Shown piece by piece: positions 35,389 through 48,900 of a stretch of DNA of 64,000 bases (positions are counted from its first letter, which is position 1; every line of letters starts with the position of its first letter). A program made the position numbers and the translations under genes. Source of the stretch: Pterois miles (lineage: Eukaryota; Chordata; Actinopteri; Perciformes; Scorpaenidae); assembly GCA_947000775.1 (NCBI GenBank), contig CAMQGK010000567.1:18878001-18942000 (forward strand). Reading direction: 5' to 3'. The notes under the pieces are model-generated. The model was not told the origin of the DNA. It ran no database searches and saw nothing but the letters and a program-made list of their open reading frames with translations.

Positions 35389-36240
35389 CATTTGCTCACC
35401 AAAATCCGATTGGGTTTGTGCCTCTGGCGTAGCTCTACTACTTCGACACATTTCCGGGGGCTGGTGGAGGTCACCGTGTGTGGGTCTCTTTTCCCCTGGA
35501 AAGGGGGTGCGTCTTGAAGGAGAATGGGGGTTTCTTGCGCCCCCCGTTTCACTATAGATGGTGTGGAATTTTAGGGGCAACTGTGCCCGCTGTTGGAGGT
35601 GGAGATGCGTTAGTAGGGTGAGTCTGTAGGTAATACAGATTTTTTAATCATTCAGTTAAGGAGGATTAAGAGTATAGAGTGAAAATATATGAGAAGGAGT
35701 AACGTACCAAAATGATGGGAGGATAGAATAAATTTGGGCTAATGTGTGACAAAAAGGAGAAAATATTTCCTAACTTGAATGTTTTTAATAGGGTTTGGTG
35801 TAAATTCTGTTTTTTGGGGGATTGATTTGCTAGGTTTCTTTAGGAAGAGAATCTAATATGTTTTTGTCCTTTTGAAAAAATGTTTTAAAATGTTTGTTTT
35901 TGGAAGAATTTTTGTAATTTATGTGGGACTAATAAAGGAATTCTTTCTTCAAAATGTGGTTTAACTAAATGTATAGTATAAAAATATTTTATTGTTCCTT
36001 TGGTGCTCTTCTCTCTGCTCGCGTTGTCTGCCGTGTCTGTGACTTCCCCTGTGCTCTGGGTCTTATATATGGTTTGCTTCATTTTCGTTGTTCTTTATAT
36101 TGTGCGCTTCTTTTGAAGCGCCTTGTTCATCTAAGAGTTTAGTTCTGCATTTATGATTGGTTCGAGTTTTGCCCTCTATTCCCCTCTTCATGCCTTCTTC
36201 CCCCCCGTTCTTTTTTTGCTCCCTCTTATTATTTTGCTCC

Positions 36241-36820
36241 AGTCTTCTGCGCGTGCTTCCCCCCCCCCCCACATCATGAAAAATGAAGAGGCTAAACAGT
36301 TAATGATTCTTTGACAGAAACCTGTCTGTATGATGGGCTCATTGACCTCTATTCACTACAAACAAAAGTCATCTTAAAGGAGCTTATATGCACTTACATC
36401 TCGAAATATAGAGTAGATGGAGGTTATTTTTCTCACTCATTGTGACTGATTCTGTTCTATTTTTTTTTTGCTACCTCTATATATATTTTGCTGAGAGGCA
36501 GAGTGGGTAAGGGGTGGGACGTGCGCTCCAGTCTTCTGCGCATGACCATTACCCCCCCACTTCATGAAAAATGAAGAGGCTAAACAGTTAATGATTCTTT
36601 GACAGAAACCTGTCTGTATGATGGGCTCATTGACCTCTATTCACTACAAACAAAAGTCATCTTAAAGGAGCTTATACGCACTTACGTCTCGCAAATATAG
36701 AGTAGATGGAGGTTATTTTTCTCAGTCATTGTGACTAATTCTGTTCTATTTTTTTGCTGCACGTCTCTTGCTGACTCTGGCATGCGTCTAATTTTCAAAT
36801 TTCCCGCCCTAGGCCTCCTA
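36241..36820. repeat. Right-end subterminal direct repeat, two copies 289 bp apart
   Basis: The motif agtcttctgcg recurs at 36,241 and 36,530. The following 250 bp (catgaaaaatgaagaggc to ggaggttatttttctca) are almost identical in the two units. It forms part of the right arm of the Polinton inverted repeat. Confidence 0.85.
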
Positions 36821-36961
36821 ACCTTGAAGTCAGCTGATCAAAAGTCATGTGATCATTCACATCAAACAAAGGCGTGACTTCCTAAGGTCAACCAGGGGGG
36901 GGGCTCAATTACACGGTAATAAACCTGTCAAGTTTGACGAAAAGTGGGTTCTTTACTCTCT
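36400..36961 (-). repeat. Right terminal inverted repeat of the Polinton
   Basis: Inverse partner of the left end, of ordinary base composition apart from a nine-G run at 36,895-36,903. It is followed by gacaca and a (GATA)n stretch. Confidence 0.85.
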
Positions 36962-36999
36962 GACACAGTTTGATATAGATAGATAGATAGAGGGAGGTA

Positions 37000-37739
37000 T
37001 TAATGCCCCTTTTCCTAAGTCTGTATATTTAATATATTTTTTTCTGAGCTACTGTTTAATTATTCTACTATGTCTGTCTGGCTGCAACATTTGATTTGCC
37101 AGTTAAATACTTTTTGTCTATCAAAGAGCTCAGCAAAAAGATAAGTGACAAATAGAAACTGCTCAAGTGAAATAAAGCTGACTTGTAATAAAGTGTTTTG
37201 GCAGTAAGCAGAATGAAATAACATTAGCTGATTTAAAAAAAATATTTCATCATTTCATGTCATTGCCTGCAGTTATTTACATGATTATTTATTTAATGAC
37301 TTGTTTTTTTTCCCACTTTTGCATAAACATGACACATTTTGAATGATTTGTATGATTTAAACCTCAGTCTGTTTTTTTATGCTTACTCTTGACCTAATCT
37401 TATATAAACAAAATCATTTTCATGATTTGCTTACTTACTGACTTATAAAGTTTAATTTATTATTTCAGATAAGGAAAAAAAGTATGAAAATGTACAAAAA
37501 TACGTACATTTTCATACTCGTATGAATACTCCCATTTGGACATGAATACTACCACTTGTCCAAGTGGTAGTATTGAGAAGTGGAGTTTTACTTGAAAACC
37601 TTGAATGCAGCATGTAGCTGAGTGGCAGGCCTCTTGGTTCAAGTGAACACCCCTCTGCTGCTAATTGGAGGATAAAGTGATAAAAGTGAGCTGTGTGTCA
37701 TGTGAATTATTGTATTTCCAACGCATTAATGAAAACAAG
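37000..37739. other. Intergenic DNA between the Polinton and slc4a1
   Basis: AT-rich sequence. The only structure seen is the pair of perfect hairpins at 37,483-37,574. Confidence 0.5.
37483..37574. other. Two adjacent perfect hairpins
   Basis: Hairpin 1: 13-bp stem tatgaaaatgtac (37,483-37,495) pairs with 37,504-37,516 around an 8-nt loop. Hairpin 2: 14-bp stem aatactaccacttg (37,545-37,558) pairs with 37,561-37,574 around a 2-nt loop. They may be ends of a foldback element. Confidence 0.8.
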
Positions 37740-38354
37740 CCCGCAATGTGTGTTTTTTTATTTTTAATAAAGTGAAAATCCATCCAATCCAATCAAACAT
37801 GTACAGTGATTCAAGCACTCAAGAACAGGCATAATAAGATACATTTACAAATATGTTTTACCCTGATTATATCACCTATCCACCCATTTCTCATCCCATT
37901 TTTTAATTATAAAAGCAACTACACACTTGGAATCAAATATAAGTGTATTACACATATTTCTATACATATCAAATATATCAAATGAGGCAAACACAACTGA
38001 AAACATTCTTTAAGACTAAATAAAGGCTACTGTATGGGGCAAACGATGGTGGTACAATTATTTGTGCATGTGTAAAGAGCTAAATAGATAAAATATCTTG
38101 ATTTAAATAATAGCAAACAGGTGGGATCATATTATTATAACAGAAAATCTACAATGTGGCAGCACAGGTAGTCACTTTAAAGCTATTCTGTAGTTATGCA
38201 CCTAAAGAAAAAACAACACTTTGAATGGATTTACCTTGAGGGAAAATACTTCTCATTTAAAGAAATCAAATTTCCTGGATGACACAATAACTCAGTATAT
38301 AAGTTAAGTATGTTTAATGTATGAATCCTGGAAAGGAGAATGATATGGTGTTGT
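37740..38354 (-). terminator. slc4a1: slc4a1 3' UTR with polyadenylation signal
   Basis: Downstream of the stop codon the minus strand reaches AATAAA at about 37,761-37,756, giving a 3' UTR of about 0.6 kb. A plus-strand AATAAA overlaps nearby. The cleavage site is inferred only. Confidence 0.5.
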
Positions 38355-39863
38355 TTACGGCAGTGGGGACTCATTGTACACATCGACCCCAGGTTCCTCC
38401 TCAAACGTCACTTTGGCATCGTCTGCATCCAGCTGCAGCACAAACATCCAGTTACAACAGAGAAACCTTCACATCTAACAACACGAGAATGTGTGCCTGA
38501 GACTGTAGTCAGTGATGCAGAGAGGTACTTACGCATTTCATCTCCAAGGTAGAAAAGATCGTGTCGGTCATGAACATGCGCAGAGGGATAGTGAGGATGA
38601 GAACGAAAGGCAGTGCCAGAGAGAAGGGACTCATCTTCACCATCCACAGGACAGCCAAGCACACGAGCTGGATGAAAGTGAAGAGATGCATCCGTGGTGT
38701 AGACACCTGCTCAAATGACAGCAGAGGAGAGCGTTAGCAGGGGAACACGGATGCAGCCAAAGACTAATGTGAAAATGTACAAAATGCTAATTCATGTTAG
38801 GATGATTTACGGGGAGACTGTCATCAGCTAAAGAACACTGAAATATAAAGGAACACTAATACAATCCAGTGTGACAGTCTTGTGCATGGACGGGTTACTG
38901 GACAGGCCTCAGGGTCAGGGGGCCCTGGGCCAGAGCCTTTGTTTGAAATGACTGTAAACATTTTGTGTTGAAAAGATAGCCCAACCACCACAAACACACA
39001 CTAAATGACCACAAAGAGCTACAAAATTACTACAAAGGGACACAAAATGACCAGAAAGAGACTCAGACGAACATGGAGAGACTCGTAACAACCACAAAGG
39101 TGTGAGACAACTACAAAGACATGCAAAATGACCACAAAGACATTTATAATGACTAGAGACAGACATAAAATGACCACAAAGGGACACAAAATGAACAGAA
39201 AGAGACTCAAAATACCTACAAAGTGATAAAAAAATAACCAGAAAGAGACTTGAAATGAACATAGGAACACAAAACGATCACAAAGAGACTCCAAACCACC
39301 ACAAAGCGATGCAAAACAACCACAAAAAGACACAAAACAACCACAAAGATGAGATGTCTTCAAAGACCTGCAAAATGGCCACAAAGACATTTATAATGGC
39401 CAGGCAGAGAGACACAAAATGACCACAAGGGGAGACAAAACAACCAGAAAGAGACTCAAAATGAATACAGAGAGACACAAAATGACCACAAAGATGTGAG
39501 ACGACTACAAATTCATCCAAAATGGCCACAAAGACATTCATAATGACAAGAGAGAGACATAATATGGCCACAAAGGGACTCATAACAACCACAAAGATAC
39601 GCAAAATGACTACAAAGGGACACAAAACGACCAGAAAGAGACTCAAAACAAACACAGAGAGACATGAAATGATCACAGGGAGACACAAAATGTCCACAAA
39701 GATGACTACTACAAAGACAATATGGCCTGAAAGACAGACAAAACGTCCAGAGAGAGACATGAAATGGCCAAAAAGAGACTCAAAACAACCACGAGGACAG
39801 GAAAGAAGCCCAAGATGACCACAAAAGACTTAAAACTCTGGGTGTCCTGCTCCTATGTAGGAG

Positions 39864-39932
<69 letters not shown>

Positions 39933-42900
39933 TTTTACATGTCTGTGTCCATTGTCTCATTTTCCATCCATGGTCTTGTGATATTTGTGCACTGAGACTG
40001 CCACACATAAAATATTAGAAACATGATTTTGTAATTACAATGACAAACTACAGGAACACGTTCTCATCACTACTCGTCACATACCGCCGATATATCACAC
40101 ACCTTGGCAACACTTTATTTTCAGTATCAAAACCACTACAGTTAGGTTTAGGAAACAACATCATGGTCGGGCTTAAAACTACTTTTTGTGAACACTGGAC
40201 ACGAAGTGTTAGTTGGACCCACGTACCACCCTTCCCTCCCACCTTCATCTTGTTCCTCTGTCATTATGTCTTTATATTTCCTGCATTATGCTACCCGCTT
40301 GCTAGCTTGCTAAATTGTTAGCCTCTATGGCTTCTAGATGCCGACAGTAATGTTAACATTGCTGTTGCTTAGCAGCTGTGATCTCATGACTTAATCATTT
40401 GAACGCCAAGGACACAATGTGTACACGTCTTCCTGTGTTGCAAACATGAACTCACGAGTTTCATTTGAAGGCACCAAAGGCTTCGGTGTTTAACACCATG
40501 AATGAGAGCGGGCAGATTACAGCCTTCAAAATGACCGCAGTGTTGAACTGAGACCTCTCAAGGTGTACAAGCAACAAAAATTCAACACAATATTTACTAT
40601 TTTCCTGATATTTTAGTCTATACAGCAATACAGTGTGCAAATATTTGCAGATATCAGGGTCTTCCACATGAAAATCTATTTAAAAACAGAGTGAAGTTGT
40701 GGTCTGTGTTTGAGGAGGCTCTGTACCCTGGTGACGTAGGCTTCAGAGGGATGGTACTTCTTTGGTGTGATCAGCAGAAGCATCCTGTCCCACATCTGGA
40801 TTCCACTCAGAGAGGTGATACCCATGTAGAGGAAGATACCGAACAAGGCTGTCATAGGAATCATCTTCAGAATAGGCTCCATGAAAATAGAAACACCTGG
40901 GAGCCACAGAAAGGGAGTGATTATTAAAGGAAAACAGTAATTTACTCAGAGTCTGCATCAGCACTGTAGATGGCAGCACCTACCGACCATGATGGCTACC
41001 AGGATGCCACTGATCCTCTGCTCAATCACCTTCTCAATCTCTGGTTTGGGGCCCTTCCCCATGACAGTGAGAGCATTGGCATGGGTGACGGATCGCACGG
41101 TGGCAGCGCTCATCCAGGGCACCCCGAAAATAGAGGAGATGCCCCCCATGGTGACCAGGAGGAGCAGATCGAAATGAAAACCGGAGCCTTTCACCATCTT
41201 CCTCTCAGGTTTGCTCACAATCAACCTGGCAATCAGACAACAGCAGGGTTCATTAGCTTCACCTGAAGTGATAGCACAGACTGAATGCCATTATTTCAAC
41301 TGTAGCGTCGCTCACGTGGTAATCTGAGACTCCAGGAAGATGAGGATGAAGACGAGCAGAGCTGGCACACAGCAGGCGGCCATCATCCAGATGGGGAAGG
41401 ACTGCTTCTCTCCCATAGGGTTGATGAACCAGCCTCTGACTGTGGGGTTGGTCACCTGAATGCCTTTTGGCACAACCAGTTTCTAGAGGGAGACAGGAGG
41501 ATTTTCATTCAGGTCATTTACATCACAGAAAGACAAATTAACAAAAATAATTCAGTTGTACTTTAGAGAGAAAACATGAGGAGGATTGTAACCAGAAACA
41601 TGAACTTCCTTTTTATGAGCAGGAAGTGGGTTTTACAAAGATTTTTGACAGACATGCTAATAAATTCTTAGCATACATTATGATTAGTACTGTCAAAGGA
41701 TGGTAAATGATAAAACAAGAGCATCAAGATATATATTTACCAGTGTGTCCTTGATTATAACATATTAATCAGCATGTTATGTTATCTATCGTCAAGATTT
41801 AGACTAAAGTGCACACATGTATTTACACATGATGCGAAAAGCTACAAGGAATACCACGATCCAGTGTCACCTTAAAGATAAGATAAAATAAGATAAGATA
41901 TTCCTTTATTAGTCTCACAGTGGAGAAATTCACAGAGGTGCAGTGTGTAGGATTTGGTGACATCTAGTGTTGTGGTTGCAGATTGGAACCAACTGAGTAC
42001 CCCTCCACTCACTCCTCCCTTTCCAGGACTGTGTCCAACGCAAATCAGCCTGCAGTGTCTGAGTGCAAAGGTCTGTTCCCCCAGGTGGAAATGACCATTC
42101 TTGATTTTAATTGCTCAAAATCATTGAACATGCTGCAAACCATTGAACAATGACTGTCACAGAAAGCCATTTTTATTGTAACATGTCTATATTTTGTCAG
42201 TTGTCTAAGTTGTATACACCTCAGCAACAACACGCTTAATGCACATGAAGTGGGCTGAAAGGTGCAGTGTGTAGGATTTAAAGGTATCCAGAGGTGATGC
42301 TGCAGACTGCAACCAGCTGAAACTTCTACCATGTGCCATGTATGTGGGAGAACTAGAGGTGTGAATCACCCACGATACGATCACAATACTTAAGCCACAA
42401 AATGATCTTATTGGGATTTTAGACATTTTACGATATGCTATTGCGATAACATATATTATGCTTTATTAACTTTTTTAAAATTATGCAGTTTGTCAACATC
42501 AGTTTCATCTTAGTAGATGCAGCTTTCACTCTGTTTATCTCAGAGTTTTCATTCACAAATCTTGAGGTCAGAGGTCAAGGAACGCTTTGATAACGGCCAT
42601 GCCATTTTTTCCTCGTCAAAATTTGTGTCATTTTGGAGCGTTATTTAGTGTTCTTCCTGACAAGCTAACCTGACATGTTTGGTACCAATTGCTTCCTTAG
42701 GTTTTCTAGGGTTAGGGAGTTTGTAACGGCCTAACTGAGTCCACTACACATCTGAAAGACAGAATAGTGACCAGGCCTGCCGAAGGACTGTTAGCTTGTT
42801 AAGGACTTAATAGTTTATACGATAAAAGATTAATACTCGACATTGTGTATTATGTACTGCAGTAGCCAACACAAAAACGCAAATGGCCCGATCTCAATCC

Positions 42901-45900
42901 AGTGTTTGGATTGTCCATTCTGGACTACTGTAGAAACATGGCGGCCTGCTCCGTTTGTAGATATAAACGGCTCATTCAGAGATAACAACAACACAATTCT
43001 TATTTTCAGATGATTACAAAAGAAAAGCAAATATACTTTTTAATATTATACTCCATTTCTGCTGATAGAGCCCCATAAATGCTACGCACTCTTCCTTTAA
43101 GTGAAAAAATATTAGCATTATTAGAGCTTCTTTGAGGTGACACCACAACACAACACTCACCTGAGTGTAAGCATCCTCAATGCTGATATCCACAGCAATC
43201 ATGATGAAAATAGCAATGGGGACACCGAAATCCCCAATCAAACGACGGAGCTAGTGAGACACCAGGACACACCATGGTCAAAATCACAGAGCCTACTTAG
43301 TCTTTTTAAAACGACACAATCTCTGAACAGAGGAATTGAACATACCGGGCCGGGGAAGAAATGACTATTCTTAAAATGGCGGAGGAAGTATGCGATGAAG
43401 AAGCAGCCAAACATCAGGCACATGGACAGCAGGGCAGTGTTGGGGTAGGCCCTTTCGATCTCCTTCTCATAAATTGTCCAGTTCCCTTCGTGATCGATCT
43501 CTTTGTGCTCTACGAGGATTGGGTGGAAGGGGTTGTCCATTGTGGCGTTCAGATGCTCGTAGTTCAGGATCAGAGGGTGGGCTTTGAAAATCTGAGCGAC
43601 AGCAGATTAGAAGTCAGAGGAAGCAAAATAACACATGAGGCCATTATAAGGTGTAAAGATGATGATGGAGGGAAACCTTGAAGAGTTTATTGAAGGTCTC
43701 ATAGATGAAGATGAGAGAGATGAGGATGGAGAAGATTTCCTGAGTGAAGCGGGAAATGAATCTGACCAGGAAGCTGCCTTCCACGGCCACGATGATGATC
43801 ACGATCACGATCAGCCACATCCCCACCCAGATACGGCCCACAATGTATTCAATGTTCTGGGACTTGCAGAACTAGCATGGAATGGAAAATAGATGCTGAT
43901 GAAGAAGAAGAAGCAAAAAAATAAAAAATAAAAAATAATAAGAGATTTATTTCAACTCATGACAACTCATACATACAGTGTAAAAGGCTTCCTCAAACAC
44001 CAGCAGTGGTCCAGAGAAGCCGATGACGAGGACGGGCTGGGCGGCGATTAAGCAGAAGATGACACCCTGGATGCTGGTGGAGATCATAAGCTCTGACACG
44101 CCCATCATTCTTTCTGTTTTGTCAGCTGACAACAGAGAAAATTATACGTCAGGAAACAAATGTACTGAGGGGACACAACTCTCTATGAGGATCACTGTTT
44201 TACCCAGAAGCCCTCCAAAGGTGATGGCTGGGGACAGGGCGGCGAAATAGATGAAGATGACGGCAGCGAGGACCTGAGGGTTCAGAGCGTCTGTGTAGTC
44301 GCTGATGTAGTGGCGGTAACGGCGCTTCAGGTCCTTCATCATCCCACCAAAAGGATAGCCAGTACGGGCCAGAGGGTCCTCCCGAGGCTCCTCTGGAGGT
44401 TTCTCAACTGAACAAACAAACCAAACTGATTATTATTGGTTACAATAAATCTACTGCTTTTAAGATGAGGTTGTTTTAGGTGTCTTTGTCTAATTTATCC
44501 TTCTTTTGTCTGTTTGTTTTTATTGTTTTCTATGTGCATGTGAATCAAATTAAAAGGTGCTTTATGTACCAACGTTAGAGCTGAAAAAGGGACCGTCATC
44601 CTTTTCAATACCAGGTGACATGTTTAAAGAATGATATTAATGTAAAAAAGAACAACAAATAAAACACAGTATTTCACTTAAAGGGGTGGATTTAGGAAAC
44701 AGTTGTTTTAAAAAAATTACAATTGAAATTAATTTAAGTTCATTTGTATTTTTTTTTTTAACCTAGGCAATACTGTTTCAGTTTTTTTGTATTATTTATT
44801 TAGTTTCAGTTTACTAACAATATTTTCACTGGTTGTTTGCGTTATAACCCTGTGTGAAAGACTTTGTAAGTGTAAAGGAACAGTATGACATTTTGGGAAA
44901 TACGCTGACCTTTGACCCGGTCACCGAAGGCCAGACGGGAGTCGGTGGGGCGGAGTCTGTCACGCAGCATCTTCTTCTGGAAATTGATGATTGGTGAAAG
45001 CATTGCCTTGTCTTGGATCTCAGTGGGAGGGATCACAATGCTGCAGTCCATGAAGTCAGCGATGGCGTTGGTCAGATCTTTGTCCGTCTGGGCCAAGAAG
45101 GCCTCCAGACAGAACACCTGTGAGAGCAGAACGCTTTATTCACCTGCATCATACATACACCAATATTCTTTGTCGGTTTGTGGTCTCATTTTTAAAGCTA
45201 TTTGCTGCTGAGCTTTAATTTTCCTTTTCTATCTCTCACCCAGTCGGCCATCAGAGCACCCATGGCGCGGCCACTTTCGCTGTAGTCCATCCCGCTATTG
45301 CTGGGGCCCACCAGCACGAAGACGAAGCGAACGGGGACAGGAGACTCAAGGGAGGAGGTCATCACCACAGAGTCGACCAGCCTCACAAAAGCCACGACTG
45401 GTTTCTGCAGGATGTCCAAGGCGCCTATCGAAAAAAAACAAGCCCTCTTTCAGCCAGATCTGCTCCAGAACCGCACATAGAGGCGCATAACTGAATAACA
45501 TGAACGCACCTGAGAGGACGATTGAAGCCTCCATGTTGTCAGAGGTGTCTCTCTGCAAGAAGAATGTTATAATGATACTGATGATCACCCGAATGATAAG
45601 GTAGATAAAACTGTATTAAACAAACAAAATGAATACCTTCCTGGTTACAGAAAAGGTCTGCATCTCAATGTCTCCAGAGGGAATCACCACAGTTGCCTCA
45701 GACTGACTGGAAGGACAAATAAAATGAGAATAAAGTGCATGCTGCAGACAATTTCTATGGCTAGGAAATGAAACAGAGAAGTGGTGTGTTACCTGCGTTT
45801 CATGAGGAGAGCTCTCAGCAAGCTGTCTCGATCGCTGGCTCGAATCTCATTCTTGTTCAGCAGCTCATCGACCACCTTCTCAGCCACAGCAGACAGACTG

Positions 45901-48900
45901 CTGGCGTTCAGGTCGAGGATGACGGCACCTGAGTACATTTGAGTTGCCTTTAGCTCATCATTTTCATCAAACTGAAATAGTTTTTTTTATTGCAGCGTAT
46001 GCACAGATTTCATCTAAAAGTCACCTGTGCTCATGGTCTTGCGGAGCTGGATCAGGCTCTTGAAGGTGAGGTGGGAGACGTGAGAAGGACCCCATTTTCC
46101 GGTAACGGGGTTTAAGTTCTCCTCGAAGCCCACCCAGCGGCCGGTCTCCTGCCAGGTGTTGCCCTTGAGCTCATTCAGCTCCACATAGGCCTGCGGTAAT
46201 CCAATGTGGTCAGTTAATAAACACACCACTGGATAATAATAGTTTACATTAATGAGCTTTAATATAAGTATGAAGAATGTCAACTAACTTGAGCGTCCCC
46301 TCTCGTTGTGGCGTTGGTGTTCAGGTTCAGATAAGCTGAAATAAAGAAGTTTGTGGAAGAGTTTCAGATTCAAGTACAAGTAGAAAATACTCCACTACAA
46401 GTAAAAGTATGTACGTATTATCATCATTGTGTTAGAAAATGTTCCCTGTCAGTAATTGTTCGTCAATCACAGCGTTCTAAGATGTCTTATTTCTATGTAA
46501 CAGACCATTGCTATGTATAATGGGACTCTGGCGGACCATGTTTGTGTCAAATTATTGATTTCTTATGTAAGGAGGTGTATAATAAGGAGGATAATGTACA
46601 GCTAGCGATGCATTGTATCGTATCGTATCGTATCGTATGTTTCTGGATTAATATTACTACTGCATTATGTGCATGTTGAATTTACTGCTGTAGTTGTTTA
46701 AGGCTGTGCTGATTAACTCCTATTATATACTGTATATACAGTTTCATTTACAGCAATGCATCATATTCTATCAGAAAAACAGCCCTGTTTTCAGCTTTGT
46801 GATGAAGCATTATCCAGCTAATCCAAGAGGATTTTTAAAAAAAGTTTATTTAGCTTAAGAAGAAGTAAAATTTTCTCAGATCATAAAGAAATGTCATCCT
46901 TCAGTTTATCAGAAAGATTTTTAAAAATCACCACATATGGAGATACATGGTTTTCACTTGACAGGAAGGGGATAAAAATATTGTACTTTGCAAAGTAACC
47001 AAAGCTGTCAGATAAATGTAGTGGAGTAAAAAGTATAATATTTACCTCTGTGATGTAGTGGAGCAGAGTACAAGTACATCGAATTTGAACTCACAGTACA
47101 TGAGTACCTGTACTTAGTTATGAGAAAAGTGATGTGTGCACAGATACAGTATAAAACATCAGGTCGGCTGCATGGCCTGTGAGAGGAACCTACCCTCTGA
47201 ATCACTGGGGATGACGATGGCCTCCATAGGTGGATCATTCTCCTCCTCTTCCTGCCCCTCCAGGTCATAGATGGCGCTCTGGCCTGGTGGAGGTCTGGTG
47301 GTGTGGGGAGAAACAGAGACATCAATAAAGACTATGTATGAGCATGAGTGTTTCTCAGTAACATCACCTAATGTCTGAAATCAGCCCTGATACTGAGATA
47401 AAATGTGAGGTATTTCTGAGTATTATGGACTCCCATAATTGTGTCTAAGTTAAACTGACTTTGAAGCCTAAGTGAATAGGTACATTACAGAGGAAAACTG
47501 GACAAAATATTGTCAATTCAATGGATATCAAGCTCAAATTCATGGCGAATCTTTGGCCTTAGTAGATATTTCATGACACCACTCTGGCTCTTCCAGATGC
47601 TGGAGGAGTTGTGGCTCCCATGAAGCCAATCACTTCCACATGTTTTGGGCCTGTCCTACAGTAAATATTTTGGTGTAACATTCATACAGAATTAGTGACT
47701 ATATTTGGGGGAAAAATGCTTATAACTAATTTTTTGGCTTCCACTTCTACATCCACAAATACTAAAACAAAAACCTTATGTGGGATACTGAGTGTAGCTG
47801 CTAGAAACGCAGATACAAAGAAATGGCTAAAACCAGACACCCCATCTATAGAAGACTGGTATGATATAATTTATGATTTATTTATAATGGAAAGAATCAC
47901 CTTCTCCATGAAGCTTCGGGGAACTAAATTCGAAGAAATTTGAGTGAAGTGGAAAATGCATATTACCTCAAAACACCCTTCTTTTGTTTGTGTATTTATT
48001 TATTTATTTTTCAAATAAAAAACACCCCATGTTCCAATTTAGTGAACTATTTTGACATTATAAAAAGGTGAAAAAACTTGGATGATTCTGTAAAAGTAAA
48101 GCAAAATATGTGAATGTGACAGTGTGATTTGCTGCTGTAATGTGATCACAAATAAAGGAAATGAGAAACGTGACGGTCTCAGTTTAGGCTGATCAAGTTC
48201 TCCATAACTGTGTAATTATGCTATTAGTGCTATTCTGTTCCTGACCACAAGAGGGCAAGATTACTCAACACATTTCTTATCATTGACTGATGGGAGTGTT
48301 GGCTTTTGTGCCCTGTGTTTAGACTATTGGGCATATTTACCTCAAGATGCATTGAAAAATCTCTAATGCTGCTTTCACATTATGGTTATTAACCACTTCC
48401 TGAACTGTGAATAATCATTTATGTCAAGATCCAAGTTTTCTGTATGTCCCTTCTTTATTGTATTTTTGTAAACACTCAGTATATAGTTGTCAGATAATTG
48501 AACACTTGCAAGTTATAAGCATGGTAATACAACTGAGTTCAGCATGACCCTCACCTTTAACCTGCCTTGACTGTTTTTTTTGGCCACTAGGGGACAGCGC
48601 AACAAGCTGTTGACATATTATTATCACATTAAACAGTTGTTATGTTAGCAGTTAGCTATTTATATCCTTCACAGATACAGTAGCTTTCATCTGAATAGGT
48701 ATTTGGGGACACCTGATGAATGTAAGTCCAATCTTCACCTTCTTTTTTAGCTCTGGTTTGGTCTCCACCAGCTTCTGAGGGAAATATCTGACTCTTTAGC
48801 TGCTACATGCGCCACCATGTTCATGAGCTAGTCTGTTAAGTGCTGGGAAGGGAGCGTAAAGTGGGTTTATCAGAGCATTATCACTTCAAACATGAATAAA

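Noticed and set aside
38915..39818. Overlapping frames of 98-160 codons rich in Phe/Leu/Cys or Lys/Thr
   Set aside because: Both strands of an intronic minisatellite; no family resemblance beyond the repeat.
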